Of a DNA stretch of 64,000 nucleotides, positions 9,476 to 21,082 are shown piece after piece; position 1 is the first letter of the stretch; every line of letters begins with the position of its first letter. Origin of the DNA: Sycon ciliatum (taxonomy: Eukaryota; Porifera; Calcarea; Leucosolenida; Sycettidae); the NCBI RefSeq assembly GCF_964019385.1, contig NC_088650.1, positions 26,623,266 to 26,687,265 on the forward strand. Reading direction: 5' to 3'. The notes under the pieces were generated by a model. It saw only the letters and a list, made by a program, of their open reading frames with translations. It searched no databases and was not told the origin of the DNA. A program made the position numbers and the translations under genes.

Positions 9476-10691
9476 ATGATATTTGCGCCGTTCAGCGACA
9501 GGATGAGCGAGCGGGATGTCCTTCTACTTCATCTGCGGAATGAAAGTTTTCAACGGCCAGCATTGGAGGTCGCGCAGCCCTGACGGAGTGAATGCCCGAG
9601 GGGCCTCTCTGGAGGTTAGCGGCTGATACGCACCACCACTGGCTACTTGTGCGCCTAAAACAACAACTTTGTCCTCAACGACAGGAGTGGCAGCGGAGGA
9701 ACCTCACACGGCGGGCGGGCAGTGCAGTGAATGCCCCACGGGCCTCGGGGACTGTCGCGTCCCGTCGGCTGCCCTTCCGTTTCTCGCACCTCGTCATCAC
9801 GTCACTATGGGACTGTTACTTCAATCTATCATTATGCATGTATGTGTGGCAACGTTAGTGCGAACTTCTGGTAGATTGTCTGCTTCACGCGCTTGTCTAA
9901 ATTCTAGCGCCATCTGTATGCATGTCCCAGCAGCACTGTGCGTTTCGTTATCACCTTTATAGAACTTCCTTTTGTCACCTTTAACTTCTTTGGGTATTCC
10001 ACTTTTCTATGTAAAAAGTGCGCAATTGCGCCACTTTACCCTATACAAATATACTCATTCCTTTATTTGCTATTCATTCGTTATTATGGAGTGGTGTTGT
10101 GAATGTGGGCCAAGAGTGCAGTGTGGACAGTTATGATGATACTCTCCTATACTTGAACATTCTCTATTGTAATGTTGGACTTGTGCAGTACTGTTAGGCG
10201 CCGAACTCGGAACGGACAGGCTAGAATTTCACCAAGCACAGCATACCAATGTATACACAGTGACTCAACTGTGCATAGACTGTAGTACATGAAAAATAAG
10301 AGCAGTCTACGAGCCTCATCACCCCCCCCCCCCCCCCCCTTCTTCGGCGACCAACAGTGTCCCTGAGAGCTTTGCATTGATTCTCAGATGCAAGCGGCCA
10401 TGTTGAGTGCATGCCTTCGGGTAGTTGACAAACGGCACGTTCAGCTCTTTTACTTTGAAGTAGTTTTATTTGAGAGGCGCGCAAGAAGAATTGATACAAA
10501 TGTACACGTATGTGCTGCAAGCTTTGCATGCTGCTTTTGCATACTAGGAGATGGCTACTAGAGATGCCGCAGTATTTTTTAAACTTCTATTGCTATGACA
10601 ACTACGAACTATGCCGAGAGTACACAAACCCAACCCCATGGTTCAGGTGCATCACTGATTACTTCAAATTACAGTCATGTACTGTTACTGT
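9476..10691. other. Intergenic region, no gene recognised
   Basis: It contains a poly-C tract at about 10323-10340 and moderately GC-rich sequence from 9490 to 9800. Short frames show no domain. Confidence 0.4.
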
Positions 10692-10761
10692 CACTCATCA
10701 GGAATCGTCGTTGTACTAACTTAAAAGTTAGTACATGTAGAACGACGATTCCTGATGAGTG
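10692..10761. repeat. Near-perfect hairpin
   Basis: The arm CACTCATCAGGAATCGTCGT (10692 on) pairs perfectly with the segment ending at 10761. A second inner stem, GTACTAACTT/AAGTTAGTAC, follows. Total about 70 bp. No target-site duplication was evident. Confidence 0.6.
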
Positions 10762-11370
10762 TTGTACGAAAACTTGTTTGAATCCTTATTTTTTTCTCTA
10801 CACTATTTCTCCCTTTTTTCATTGTTTTCTTGCACATTGTCTCCACCGTTTTACATTGTATGAATAAAGTATACACAAATGTCGATTCAGCTTATTGATT
10901 GCGGTTATCAATAAATCATTGTTATACGTTAACAAATTATGCAGCTGAAATCTTGCCTTTTAGGATCAATGTTACTTACAAACACGCCATCGAAGAATTA
11001 GTCGATAATATTGTCTTTGACGGCAAAAATAAGATAAGATATGGGTCAACAACAAGACATTCTCCTCTGTTGGGGAAGCACTTGGTAGTAATAGGAAATT
11101 GGAACAGGATCCAGGCTCGGAATAGTGTTTGAAAATATAGGATGCGACACATCGGGGCTATATGCAGGGAGCTTTAGGCAACTTTGACCCTGGCTGCCCA
11201 TGACCTAGTGTTTGCCTCTGATCGGAGACTGGGTAAAAGAACAAATGTGGAAATTGTGACGAAGACAAGATGGTATAATATTAATTTAAGTTTTCGGATA
11301 TACTAGTAGCCCCTGACCAGCATGGACTACGATCACAAGTTCTAGGAGTATGCCATCACCAAGCCTAGCC
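10762..11370. other. Intergenic region
   Basis: No gene recognised. An AATAAA hexamer at about 10862 on the plus strand could serve as a poly(A) signal, but no transcript ending there is supported. Confidence 0.3.
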
Positions 11371-11692
11371 AATGGTGCTGTGTATGTGTATGTGTGTGTG
11401 TGTGCGTGTGGTGTGTGTGGGGGGGGGGGCATGGCTACGTGAGTGGGTATGTGTGTGTGTGTGTGTGGGGGGGGGGGGGGGGAGGGGGGCATGTCTACGT
11501 GAGTGGATATGTGTGTGTGGTGCATGGTGTGTGTGTGTGCGTGCACGCATGTACGTTTGTAAGTTAGCTGTACATGTGTGCGTGTGTACGTGTGTGCATG
11601 TGCTTGTGTACATTTGCACACACACGCGCGCGCGCACACACACACACACACAGTGACACCCACGTGTGTGTGTGTATGTGTGTGTTAGATTG
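11371..11692. repeat. GT/CA microsatellite with poly-G runs
   Basis: Long alternating GT tracts, interrupted by G runs at about 11420-11430 and 11466-11490, then CA at 11617-11652. Long frames here encode only Cys/Val or His/Thr repeats and are not genes. Confidence 0.85.
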
Positions 11693-11798
11693 TCAGGTAG
11701 TGCATGTCCAGCACAAAGCTACCACTAGACCAATGCCATCTCTACTCACAGTGGCCAGCGCACTGCGGAAATACAGGCCAACATGACGACAACTTGTG

Positions 11799-14700
11799 CT
11801 ACGCGTCTTCCGCCGACTCGTCACCGTCTGCTCCGCCAGCCATCCGAAGCTCATCGGCTAGACTTGGCGCTGATGCTTGCTCCAAGTCTGTTTGCTCCGT
11901 ACCATGCAGCGAGTGATCGGTGTCCAGCATCGAGTCTGACGCCACCACTTCCACGTCCGCTGCACCCTCTGATCTATCCACTTCGTTAGTCCCCGCGCCA
12001 TGCTCCTCAGTGCTCTGCTCTTCGCTAGAGCTAGTCTTTTCCTCAACTGATCTCTCACGTGTCAACGACACGGAGTCGTCATATCCGTCATGTACACCAT
12101 TGACCGCAGCAGTGCCGTCGCTGCTCAGGCTTTCCACTTGATTGTCCGGGTCCTGGGAGGTTGACGTCGCGAGGCTGCTGGTCTCATCGATGTCAAGCTT
12201 GTCCAACCGATCAAGAACTGTTGGTGTACACATGCCATCCTATTAGAGACACACACACACACAGATACATGTGTACATGGCATGCTGCTGAACTGGACAT
12301 ATCAAGCTATCAACACACCCCAATAGTATACGGTGTACGCTTGCCATCCTGTTAGAGACACACAGATACACGTGTGCATGGCATGCTGCTGAACTGGACA
12401 TATCAAGCTATCAACACCCCCCCCCCCCCCCCCCCCCCAATAGTATACGGTGTACGCTTGCCATCCTATTTGAGACACAGGGATACATGATTGTGTACAT
12501 GAAGTGCTGCTGAACTGGACATGTCAAGATACCAACACACCGCAATAGTATACGCGTGCACATGTGCTGCCGACTCGGACGGCCATTTCCTTCCCCTTCC
12601 AGTCCCGTCTCAGACAAACACCACCCGTGCGCCGTGCTAAGGTTGGCAACAAGGTGGGTATGCTATACTATGCACTCTTTTCATAGAGTTAGTGATGACT
12701 TTGCACCAATGACTTTAGAATGCAGTATAGACTGGTGCCAAGCGACCACTGCCAAAAATACACCCCATAGCATCTCAGCGTGTGAAGACTGGTCATCTCA
12801 GATCCCAGACCGGGCAACAATGTCCTTCGAAGTGCATGTTTGACTATGCTGAAAGACCAGCCGTCGAAAAAGGCCAGTTTTCTGTGCACCGTGTGCCGTG
12901 TGGTGGCCGCTTAGCACAATTCGGCTGTAGGCCAGAAAGAGTTGGCACGGCGAGACAGGAGCGATGCAGTGTACTCAGCCAGCAACAGAGATGATGCAAT
13001 CGATGCTCCGGCAGAGGAGTCAGCAGGCAGACTCACACTTGACTCAAATTTCGTCTGGATCTCGAAAAATGAAGACACTTGGACAACACCATGACCTCAA
13101 GCAAAAGAATGATGGCACGGCTGATGTGGGTTCGGAAGGGATGTCGGCACCCAAAGGGGGAACTTTTTAAATTTTATATAGGGTTCTTGTCTGCCGGTGC
13201 ATTGATATAGAATGTTATGATTATAAACTAGAATATCAAGCCTGAAAGCTTGTTTTAAAACTAGGGTTCCCTGTCAGAAGGCGTCCCCGCCTGTTGGGAG
13301 TCTCCTAGTAAAATAAGATTCAGACACAAAACCAATAAAGCCGCCCCTATAATATTAACACTTACTGGTCGGTCATCATCTACATCGTCCAGACTACCCA
13401 GCGACTCTGTGTACTGGAAGGTGAGGTTAGTCATCTCCGCTAGCACAGCGTCCACGTTCACCTCTGCCCCGACGCCGTCCGTCCGCTCTCCCGGCGGTCC
13501 AGTGCTCGGCGTTGCCGAGGCGCCCTCGATGGCTTCCCGTGCGGCTTTCTGCGATACGTTGCGGTCGCGCGACTGGTGTATCTCGTTGCTGATCCTCTCC
13601 AGGCTGCTGAGCGCTGAGCTGTACTGTGCCTTGGCGTCCGCTATGGACTTGTCCAGCTTCTCTATACTCTTCTTCACACTCTGAGAGACGAACGAACACG
13701 AGCAATAGTGGATATGTACTACAGTAATGTAGATGGCCCATGCAGGTACGTAAAATTATGTGCCGACATGGCTATGCAGTACGAGACGGATACAACACTC
13801 ACAAAATTGTGTACAGCAGACACGCTCAATAATGAAGCATAAGAGGAACCGATATTTTCTTCAGCGCACCGTATTCACTCGATTAGAAGCCGGGGGCTTC
13901 TATTTTTTCAATACCAATTTTGACGAAGATTATATTCAAGAGGGGCTTTTATTGTTTCATTCCGTACCAGTATTCCAATCGAATCTCTAAAATTATATAT
14001 TCACAGCAACTCGGCGCCGAGTTAGTTTGCACACACTACATCGACCAGGACATGTACCAATATGTGCATGTACAAGAAGTTTTTGCGCACTTGACCTTAA
14101 CATACATGGCACTACCTGGTCACCCTGTGCTTCGCGAATAGTAGTCCGGGCTTCTATTCGAGAGGGGCTTGTATTTTCTCAAACAGTCCTTGTAGGGGGG
14201 GCTATTATTCAAGAGGGGCTTCTAATCGAGTGAGTACGGTATTTGCATGATCTAAAAATATGTGTCCGGGCTCCGAATGGACCCCGCGTTTGTGCTTGAT
14301 GTATCTAGCCTGTTTGAACAGTAGTTGCCAAAATACCTAGTTCCAACTCCACAAAAAAAACAGTTCTTGTATTATAGTAGGGAACCACCTGAGCGTGCCA
14401 ACCCAACATAATTTGTTGTTTCCATATTTCACCACTTTTCATTATATATCGGAAATATTCAGTTCCAGGTTTCATGTCTCCTTCACGTCATACTCTAGTT
14501 TTCTGCCGAAGAAAGCAGTTCTGTATTCAGCAATGGCATACGCGAATAGAAAAAACAACAAAAACTCCAAAATATCGACTGGGTTCATGAATACTCGACG
14601 AAGTACGACTGGGGTCCAACGGACCCCAATATACTGGGAACGCAGGAAAAAAGTCAAGTGGTCGCTTAAAAAAATCAGAGGTTTCTTTAAATAAAAGCCA

Positions 14701-16652
14701 GGTTTTTCTGATACCTCTAGCTATAGATTCGAGTACTTTGTGTACATGATGCGTGTACATCAACTGACCTCCAGCTGGAGATAGTACTTGGCATGCTGCT
14801 CAAAGTATGGCCTGCGTAAGAACACGGGCAGACAGGAGAGCAGCACAAACCAGTACGGTCAGGTATAAAGTAGTGTGGAGACACAAACATGCATGCACAC
14901 ATACATGCATATACAATACACATGCATGCACACATACATAATACTAATTATAATATTCGCGGGATCCGCGTTAGCATCACTTGAATGTTCAGAAACACAC
15001 AAGCTATAACCTTCGCTTACATGCATATACAATACACATACCACACTGATGTGCAAATACTGCCCCCCCCCCCCCCCCTCCCCACAGACACACATTATTG
15101 TATACCACACACACATGCATGTACACACATACATGCACGCGTGCACACACAACACAAAAACACACGCACACCACACACGCACATGTACTCATACACACAC
15201 CAGAGATAGCCAGAAGCAGGCGGTAATTTGTCATGCTTCTCTAAAAACCGACAGCTGCACAAATTTTCACCAACATTCTCTCTCACATTGCGTTCTTGAT
15301 GCTTCTCTTGTTGTCCTTGTAGAGAACATGTATGCGTTTTTCAAACTGGGAGTAGTGGTCCGACGCCGTCAGATGTTCCTCTTCGCAACGCCGCCTTTCT
15401 TTCTCGCTTTCCATCACCTGGAGTGCGTGAGGAGACCAACATGACAACGACCATAATGTTCATAGTCACGGAAAATGACGACGACGTCGAGGACGACAAC
15501 ACCCACTGCTTATCACTGCATCTCAGCAGAACATAGAGCACCTCATTGCAATCGTACTGCAATAGTGTGGAGGTCTGGAAGAGAGGAGTCCTAGAGCACA
15601 CACCTCGTAGTGCTGCAGACAACACTGACCTTTAACGTCGCATGGTTGAGTACCTCCATCCACGCCATCGAGTCTTGACCAACAATACCGGTCGCAACTT
15701 GATCACTCTTGCCAGCCATGACGTTTGCCTCGGCCTTTGCCACCGTTTCACGCGCTGCTTTGTGCATGCTGGACATCTTCTCGTAACGCTGCGCCGAGCG
15801 CTGTGCATCGATGTGTGCCTGCGACAAAACACAAGAACAGCAAACTAATGGATGCAGCCGTGTTGTAACAGTCGATTAACCACATGATACTTGGGCGCCC
15901 TGTACAGCCCAGATGCCGTATCCAGTCCACAGCCTTGTATCCAGTCCACAGCCCCGTATCCGGTCCACAGCCCCGTATCCGGTCCACAGCCCCGTATCTG
16001 GTTCACAGCCCCATATCCAGTCCACAACCCCGTATCCGGTCCACGGCCCCATATCCGGTCCACGGCCCCGTATCCAGTCCACAGCCCCGTATCCGGTCCA
16101 CAGCCCTGCATCCAATCCACAGCCCCGTATCTGTTCCACAGCCCCGTATTTGGTCCGCAGGCCCATATCCGATCCGAAGCCCCATATCCGGTCCACAACC
16201 CCATATCATATCCACTTCGCTGTATCCAGGCCTCGGTGCTCTATCCGGTCCGCAGTGCCCTATCTGGTACGTGACACTTTACATAGATCGCAGCGCCTTG
16301 TCCAGTCCACAACGCATTCCGTAGTTAACGACGCCGTGTACCGTCCAAACGCCTTACGAGGTCCAGGATTGAATCAAATCTTTTGGTGGCTGACATCCGA
16401 TGAAAACGCTACGTTCTGTTCGCCACCTAATTTTAAACGGATTCGTTCCAGGTGGTAGCGGCCGTTGCTAGTTGTCCTTCGGGTACAGAGAGAATTTGCA
16501 CTTGGTTGCATGTTGCAGGCAGCGGTGCTGGCATTGCACCTCATCATCGTGTTTCTCCACCAGCCTACGACTGCTGTATGATTATTAAAATATGTCAACA
16601 TCATTAGCTCATACTTCCTGGTGATTTTCAGTCCTGCTGCGACAGAATTTTG

Positions 16653-16727
<75 letters not shown>

Positions 16728-19700
16728 CGAGAGGAAGAGAGAGCCATTCGGCCATCTTCATGTGCGCCGGAAGAAGTGTCCGTTAGAAGTGATACTTATC
16801 ACACTTGGCCTGCACACATTACCACCATATCAAAATAATCTAAAAATAGATGCACAACCTCGTCCTCGTCACTCACTCGTCTGGCTCGTTTCCGTAGTTC
16901 AAAGTACGGCCGAGCTTTGGCGATAGACTTTTCCCGTGACTTCTTGATTCCATTTAATATCCGGAATGCTTCGTCCGTTATCGCCTTAAACTTCTCCCTT
17001 GCATCCTGTGAGCAGATGCACAAACAATGTGCCATGTACATAACCCGGCATAGAAACAATCACGCACACACACATGCAAGCACACACATACGCACGCACA
17101 CACAACACACACATACACATGCGCGCATGCGCGCGCGAGCACGCGCACACACACACACACTTTGCACATGAGCGGCATCGGAGCACACCAGTTGACTACC
17201 AGGCTGCCTACTGTCACAGCAGTCTGCACTGATAACACAATAACATGAAGAATACTCAATCTGCGGATCGAACTGTTTCGTCCTTTGTGGACTCATCAGC
17301 GCAGCACAGAGAAAATGAGGCCGAACCTGACGGCAATGAAATATATATTTTACCAAAGCCAAGAAGAATATTACGCACTCAATGTACTCACCCCAATTGC
17401 TTTCTCGTATTTGTTAATGTTCTCACTTGCAGTATTCAGTCGGTCTAGTTCATCCTGAAGTACACAGAACAACGATAAACAAACACCCGGCACATATAAG
17501 GCCATTGCTAGGTGAATGGGTAGCATGATGGATGAGGAATTCACCAAAGAATATCAGGGTCTCCTTGCCACTGGCGGAAGACTGCACACTGTGCCATTCA
17601 TTTCGTTGCTACTGTTCAACAATTAGGTCACATGACGTATGCACTGCTTTGGTGTCAACCTCAAGCAGAGAAGTATACTCAGCTCCACTTCAAACAGTCA
17701 ACGTAGAGAACGGCAAACGATGCTGCATACCTGTTCATGGAAGAGCAGGCTAAGGATAGCGTAGCCGTTTGGTGGTGCAGTTCTGGCCAGAGAAACTTGA
17801 CCTCATGAATAAAGTAGCGCCACGTTCCAGTGTAAGGAATAGAGGTTTTGGGATTGATGTCATTGTGGTGACTCAGCGGAACCAGCGGCTTATGAGTGCT
17901 ATGCATGCAGCGTGAATCAGCTGAACCGCTTATGAGTGCTATGCATGCAGCGTGAATCAGCTGAACCGCTTATGAGTGCGATGTACGCAGCGTGGATCAG
18001 CTGAACTGCTTATGGTCGCTATGCATGCAGCATGAGTCACTAGTGCATCACTCCACCACGACTTCACCAGAGCATCTGAATTGATGATGTAATCGTATAA
18101 ACCTCTATAGTGGACGTGGTGCTAGGGCCGTCACGTGGTGCTAGGGCCGTCACGTGGTGCTAGGGCCGTCACGTGGTGCTAGGGCCGTCACGTGGTGCTA
18201 GGGCCGTCACGTGGTGCTAGGGCCGTCACGTGGTGCTAGGGCCGTCACGTGGTGCTAGGGCCGTCACGTGGTGCTAGGGCCGTCACGTGGTGCTAGGGCC
18301 GTCACGTGGTGCTAGGGCCGTCACGTGGTGCTAGGGCCGTCACGTGGTGCTAGGGCCGTCACGTGGTGCTAGGGCCGTCACGTGGTGCTAGGGCCGTCAC
18401 GTGGTGCTAGGGCCGTCACGTGGTGCTAGGGCCGTCACGTGGTGCTAGGGCCGTCACGTGGTGCTAGGGCCGTCACGTGGTGCCTGGAGCTATGTATTCA
18501 TGAGGTTGAATTTCTCTGGCCAGGATAGGAGTTCAAAATTTCACTTCCCAGAGGATTTAAGTCTATAGAGCTGCGAAAAGGGACCTTGATCTGTCTTGCA
18601 GCATGGCAACGCAACAGAAAGAGTGAGAAAATCCTCTGGTTTGCCGATTTTCGACTTGCCCTGAAAGGTAAATTATACCGTGCCTACCATGATCAGGCAA
18701 GCACAGTGAATTGGTCTAAACTCTAAAACCATGATTGAGGTACCTGGTCCAAGTCCTGCCTGAGATTGTTTTTTCCAGCCGTGCTGCTACCCATAGTCAA
18801 CTGGAAACTTGTGACCAGGCACAATGGGGTACAATAATGCGGCTAATGAGGGTTTCGACAATTGTGTTGGCGGTTGCGAGACATATCCCCTCACCCATAC
18901 CGTTAGGCGCCGCATCTGCCGCTGAATTTCGGGGTGTTAGCGACCGTCGGGAGTGGAGGCGAAACTTTACTTTTCTACCATGGACTTTGCACTAGAATGG
19001 GAGATACTGTCAAGGCTACGCGGACGTTCTCTCGCCGTAGTCTCAAGGGTTTCCATGGCTGGAAATCAAACCATACAAGGACGGTGAGATGCAAATACTC
19101 TCATGGCACATTTACAGCAGTACTATGCTCATAGCATTTTTTGAAGGACTCTATAATGCATGTAGTATAAAGGAATTTTCCAACATAAACGCCCCCCCCC
19201 CCCCCCCCCACACACACATAACACACTTCATTGATCAGTACTGTCTGCAAGGATCTGATTCATTTTCCAGGCAGCTGCCCTCTCGCCACTACTCCTAGTA
19301 CTAGTAGTAGCATGTCTACATCACCTGATTTCAAGTACCTCCCCCTAGCCATGCAGGCACACATTCCGGACGCACCTTCAAGTGCGAAGCACATGGCCCA
19401 CCACTCGCACGAGCAAACCACCTCATTTTAGGTTCATACCAGTTATCACAGGACGCAAAGGAATCCTGCATCCCACACTCTCCCACAAACATTTCAGAAT
19501 CAGCAGGTTGGGCTGATCAGCCGCCGAGCCCACGAGCCACCCATCTTATTCTAAACAACTACTTTATACTTCATTCCCAACAGGCAACACGGCATTTCGT
19601 CAAACTAGCGCCGACCTACCGTACAAACTGCAAACAGTAAGTACAATCAGTCATTCCCGGTGCGTGACCTGGACGAAGTACGATCATATGGTGCACCTCG

Positions 19701-19971
19701 ACACACAACATCCTACTAGTTCGCAAAAACGTTGTCTTCGGCAACGTTACATGTGTGACGAGGACTCTCAATAGCTCCAGTTTTCGAGTCACTAAAAAGC
19801 ACTATTGTCACAGTGCACTTAGAGGGGTATGTGAGCACTTGCCTTGACTCTTGGGTCCAGCTCCTCGTCGTCCTCCTCCTGTCCATCAGGGCTAGGCATG
19901 GCCTCCCGAGGCTGATCCAGAACGTCATCTGGTTTGGGCACGCTTTCGGCCTCTTCCTGAGTGGTCGACAT
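11799..19971 (-). CDS. SH3BP5: SH3BP5 orthologue (Rab11 guanine-nucleotide exchange factor), complete, 8 exons
   Basis: Exons in transcript order: 19971-19843, 17454-17392, 17005-16877, 15818-15630, 15417-15287, 14811-14769, 13680-13366, 12239-11799 (stop TAG at 11801-11799). All phases match, giving 479 residues against about 455 in human. Similarity to SH3BP5 is clear along the coiled-coil core: ELDPRV, then DELDRLNTASENINKYEKAI, SREKSIAKARPYFELRKRAR, SMAWMEVLNHAT, AMPYFEQHAKYYLQLE and ALSSLERISNEIHQSRD. In vertebrates this protein forms an antiparallel coiled coil that acts as a GEF for Rab11 and binds the BTK SH3 domain. The acidic N-terminus and the Ser/Glu/Asp-rich C-terminal ~145 residues are poorly conserved, as in the family. 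Intron 1 appears to use a GC donor. The gene is divergent from MSH6. Confidence 0.9.
12225..12570. repeat. ~110-117 bp tandem repeat (three copies) spanning the last SH3BP5 3' splice site
   Basis: The unit contains GATGGCATGTGTACACC-like sequence (minus strand), CAATAGTATACGG, GATATGTCCAGTTCAGCAGC (minus strand) and an AGAGACACACAGATAC box. Copies begin near 12239, 12348 and 12465 on the minus-strand acceptor side. A poly-C tract of about 20 nt interrupts copy 2 (about 12417-12438). Copy 1 includes the true acceptor and the first codons of exon 8. Confidence 0.75.
13868..14240. mobile_element. MITE with ACCGTATT termini, SH3BP5 intron 6
   Basis: The left end ACCGTATTCACTCGATTAGA is matched in inverted orientation by the right end, which reads ...CTAATCGAGTGAGTACGGT. 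Subterminal GGGGCTTCTATT/GGGGCTTTTATT motifs repeat inside. 373 bp, non-coding. It shares its ACCGTATT terminus style with the element at 23487-23655. Confidence 0.6.
14941..15020 (-). repeat. Truncated copy of the SINE/LINE 3' tail
   Basis: Nearly identical to 4815-4888, with the AAGCGAAGG...TATAGC box and GATGCTAACGCGGATCC then ATATTATAATTA. The 5' part is missing, as expected from 5'-truncated retroposition. It lies in SH3BP5 intron 5. Confidence 0.6.
15062..15205. repeat. Poly-C tract and CA microsatellite
   Basis: C17 or longer at about 15063-15080, followed by ACACAC-rich sequence. Intronic in SH3BP5. Confidence 0.8.
15918..16290. repeat. 19-bp minisatellite, SH3BP5 intron 3
   Basis: The unit CAGCCCCGTATCCGGTCCA repeats about 18-20 times with substitutions. 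Open frames in several phases (Pro/Ser/Val/His repeats) arise from the repeat and are not genes. The same 19-bp period, with an unrelated sequence, occurs in intron 1. Confidence 0.85.
16650..16742. repeat. GA microsatellite
   Basis: Near-pure GAGAGA tract in SH3BP5 intron 3. Confidence 0.9.
17043..17160. repeat. CA-rich microsatellite, SH3BP5 intron 2
   Basis: Imperfect ACAC/GCGC alternating repeats just 5' of exon 3 on the plus strand. Confidence 0.7.
17885..18037. repeat. 40-bp tandem repeat
   Basis: About 3.8 copies of CGCTTATGAGTGCTATGCAT followed by GCAGCGTGAATCAGCTGAAC, with increasing divergence rightward. Confidence 0.85.
18116..18483. repeat. 19-bp minisatellite carrying CACGTG in every unit
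   Basis: The unit GTGGTGCTAGGGCCGTCAC is repeated about 19 times with no variation that I can see. The unit junction creates the palindromic E-box CACGTG once per repeat. Such homogeneity implies very recent expansion. There are no unique spacers, so it is not CRISPR-like. Confidence 0.95.
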
Positions 19972-20175
19972 TACCAAGCAGGTTCCGCCGCAACATCCAA
20001 ACAAATTTATTCCATACACTATGATACAGCTCTGAAATATTTCAAAGAAAATTGTTGCCTCAAAGTTCTGCCTTCCACGGTGAGTGGCCGACACCAATGC
20101 GTAGATCTACGCGGCGGATAGGGGAACAGGACAGAGACGGTGTCACAGATACCAAGCCGCAGTCGACGCTTCCAC

Positions 20176-20345
20176 GACAGTCTTCACTACAGTCTGTACA
20201 GACAGGCTGCAAGCAGCAAGGCACACGACGCGGCCTATCACTATCAGTTTCTGCAATTATTTTTTTCACTACAGTCTGTACAGACAGGCTGCAAGCAGCA
20301 AGGCACACGATCGACGCGGCCTATCAGTCATCACTATCAGTTTCT
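20176..20345. repeat. Tandem duplication, ~87 bp unit
   Basis: The segment from CACTACAGTCTGTACAGACA to TCAGTTTCTGCAATTATT occurs twice in direct orientation; the second copy has small insertions. It lies upstream of SH3BP5 and contains the palindrome CTGTACAG. Confidence 0.8.
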
Positions 20346-20504
20346 GCAATTATTAATTTTTTTTGAAGGCGAAACCAGGCATGTCGAAATGTCCAACTCC
20401 ATGGATCCAACGCCAGCATGCAGCAGTACAGCCTACAGCCTTACAGGGGCCGGGGAGCCATGCCATCGCCAGGGGCAGGGGTCAAGGACAGTATGTAGTA
20501 TGTA

Positions 20505-20617
20505 ACATACAGTCATGTGAGTACAGCAGTCGAAGAAACACTCACATCCAACCTTGACAAGGTTGCCTGGTTGGATGTGAGTGTTTCTTCGACTGCTGTA
20601 CTCACATGACTGTATGT
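20505..20617. repeat. Perfect 49-bp-arm hairpin
   Basis: 20505-20553 and 20569-20617 are perfect reverse complements with a 15-nt loop. A TGTA microsatellite follows directly (20611-20645). It lies about 0.5 kb upstream of the SH3BP5 start codon, in the region shared with MSH6. Confidence 0.85.
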
Positions 20618-21056
20618 ATGTATGTATGTATGTATATGTATGTATGCCCAATGCTGTAGACAGCAAGCTGTGTATGATTTTTATTTGAATTCGCAAGTAC
20701 ACACGGCATGATCGGCCCATAGACCATGATAGACTTTCTGCAGCCTTGGACTTGGAGTATATAGTATGGACTCTTGGTACTACCAAGAGTACATGGGGGG
20801 TTATGTACTCTTGGTACTACTCTATGCAGCCAGCAGCCAGTATGCACTATTTTAGTATGGTAACATTATGACCGTAAAGTCAGTGTGAGTGTGCATGTCT
20901 AGTCTACGTCTGTACAGACTCAGTGCACTACGACGAGTAGCTAAATACGGTAGCTGCTAGTGCTACAGCGCTGCAGCTATCTACTACCTGTAATCATTAT
21001 TCTAGCGCTACATCTTCAGTAAAAAAACCTGCTAGCGCATGGCATGCAGATGGTAC

Positions 21057-21082
21057 GCGCGGGAACAGAAACCGCGCGAAAA
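21057..21082. promoter_or_regulatory. Two E2F-like sites upstream of MSH6
   Basis: GCGCGGGAA (21057-21065) and GCGCGAAAA (21074-21082) both fit the E2F consensus TTTSSCGC read on the opposite strand. They lie about 210-235 bp upstream of the MSH6 ATG. Mammalian MSH2 and MSH6 are E2F-responsive. Use here is inferred from the motif and its position only. Confidence 0.45.

Larger units (their letters stand above)
17782..18525. mobile_element. Inverted-repeat-bounded block with internal tandem arrays (SH3BP5 intron 1)
   Basis: A 29-bp arm starting CTGGCCAGAGAAAC at about 17785 recurs inverted at about 18495-18523 with two or three mismatches. Between the arms lie about 3.8 copies of a 40-bp unit (17885-18037) and about 19 copies of a 19-bp unit (18116-18483). 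This resembles a non-autonomous DNA transposon with internal arrays. No target-site duplication or transposase is seen, so element status is inference. Confidence 0.5.

Noticed and set aside
11286-11663. Cys/Val- and His/Thr-rich frames
   Set aside because: Translations of GT/CA microsatellite and poly-G runs.
15884-16458. Overlapping Pro/Ser/Val/His-rich frames up to 181 codons
   Set aside because: They derive from the 19-bp minisatellite in an SH3BP5 intron; several phases are open at once.
18116-18483. CRISPR-like regular array
   Set aside because: There are no unique spacers; the units are directly abutting 19-mers in a eukaryotic intron.
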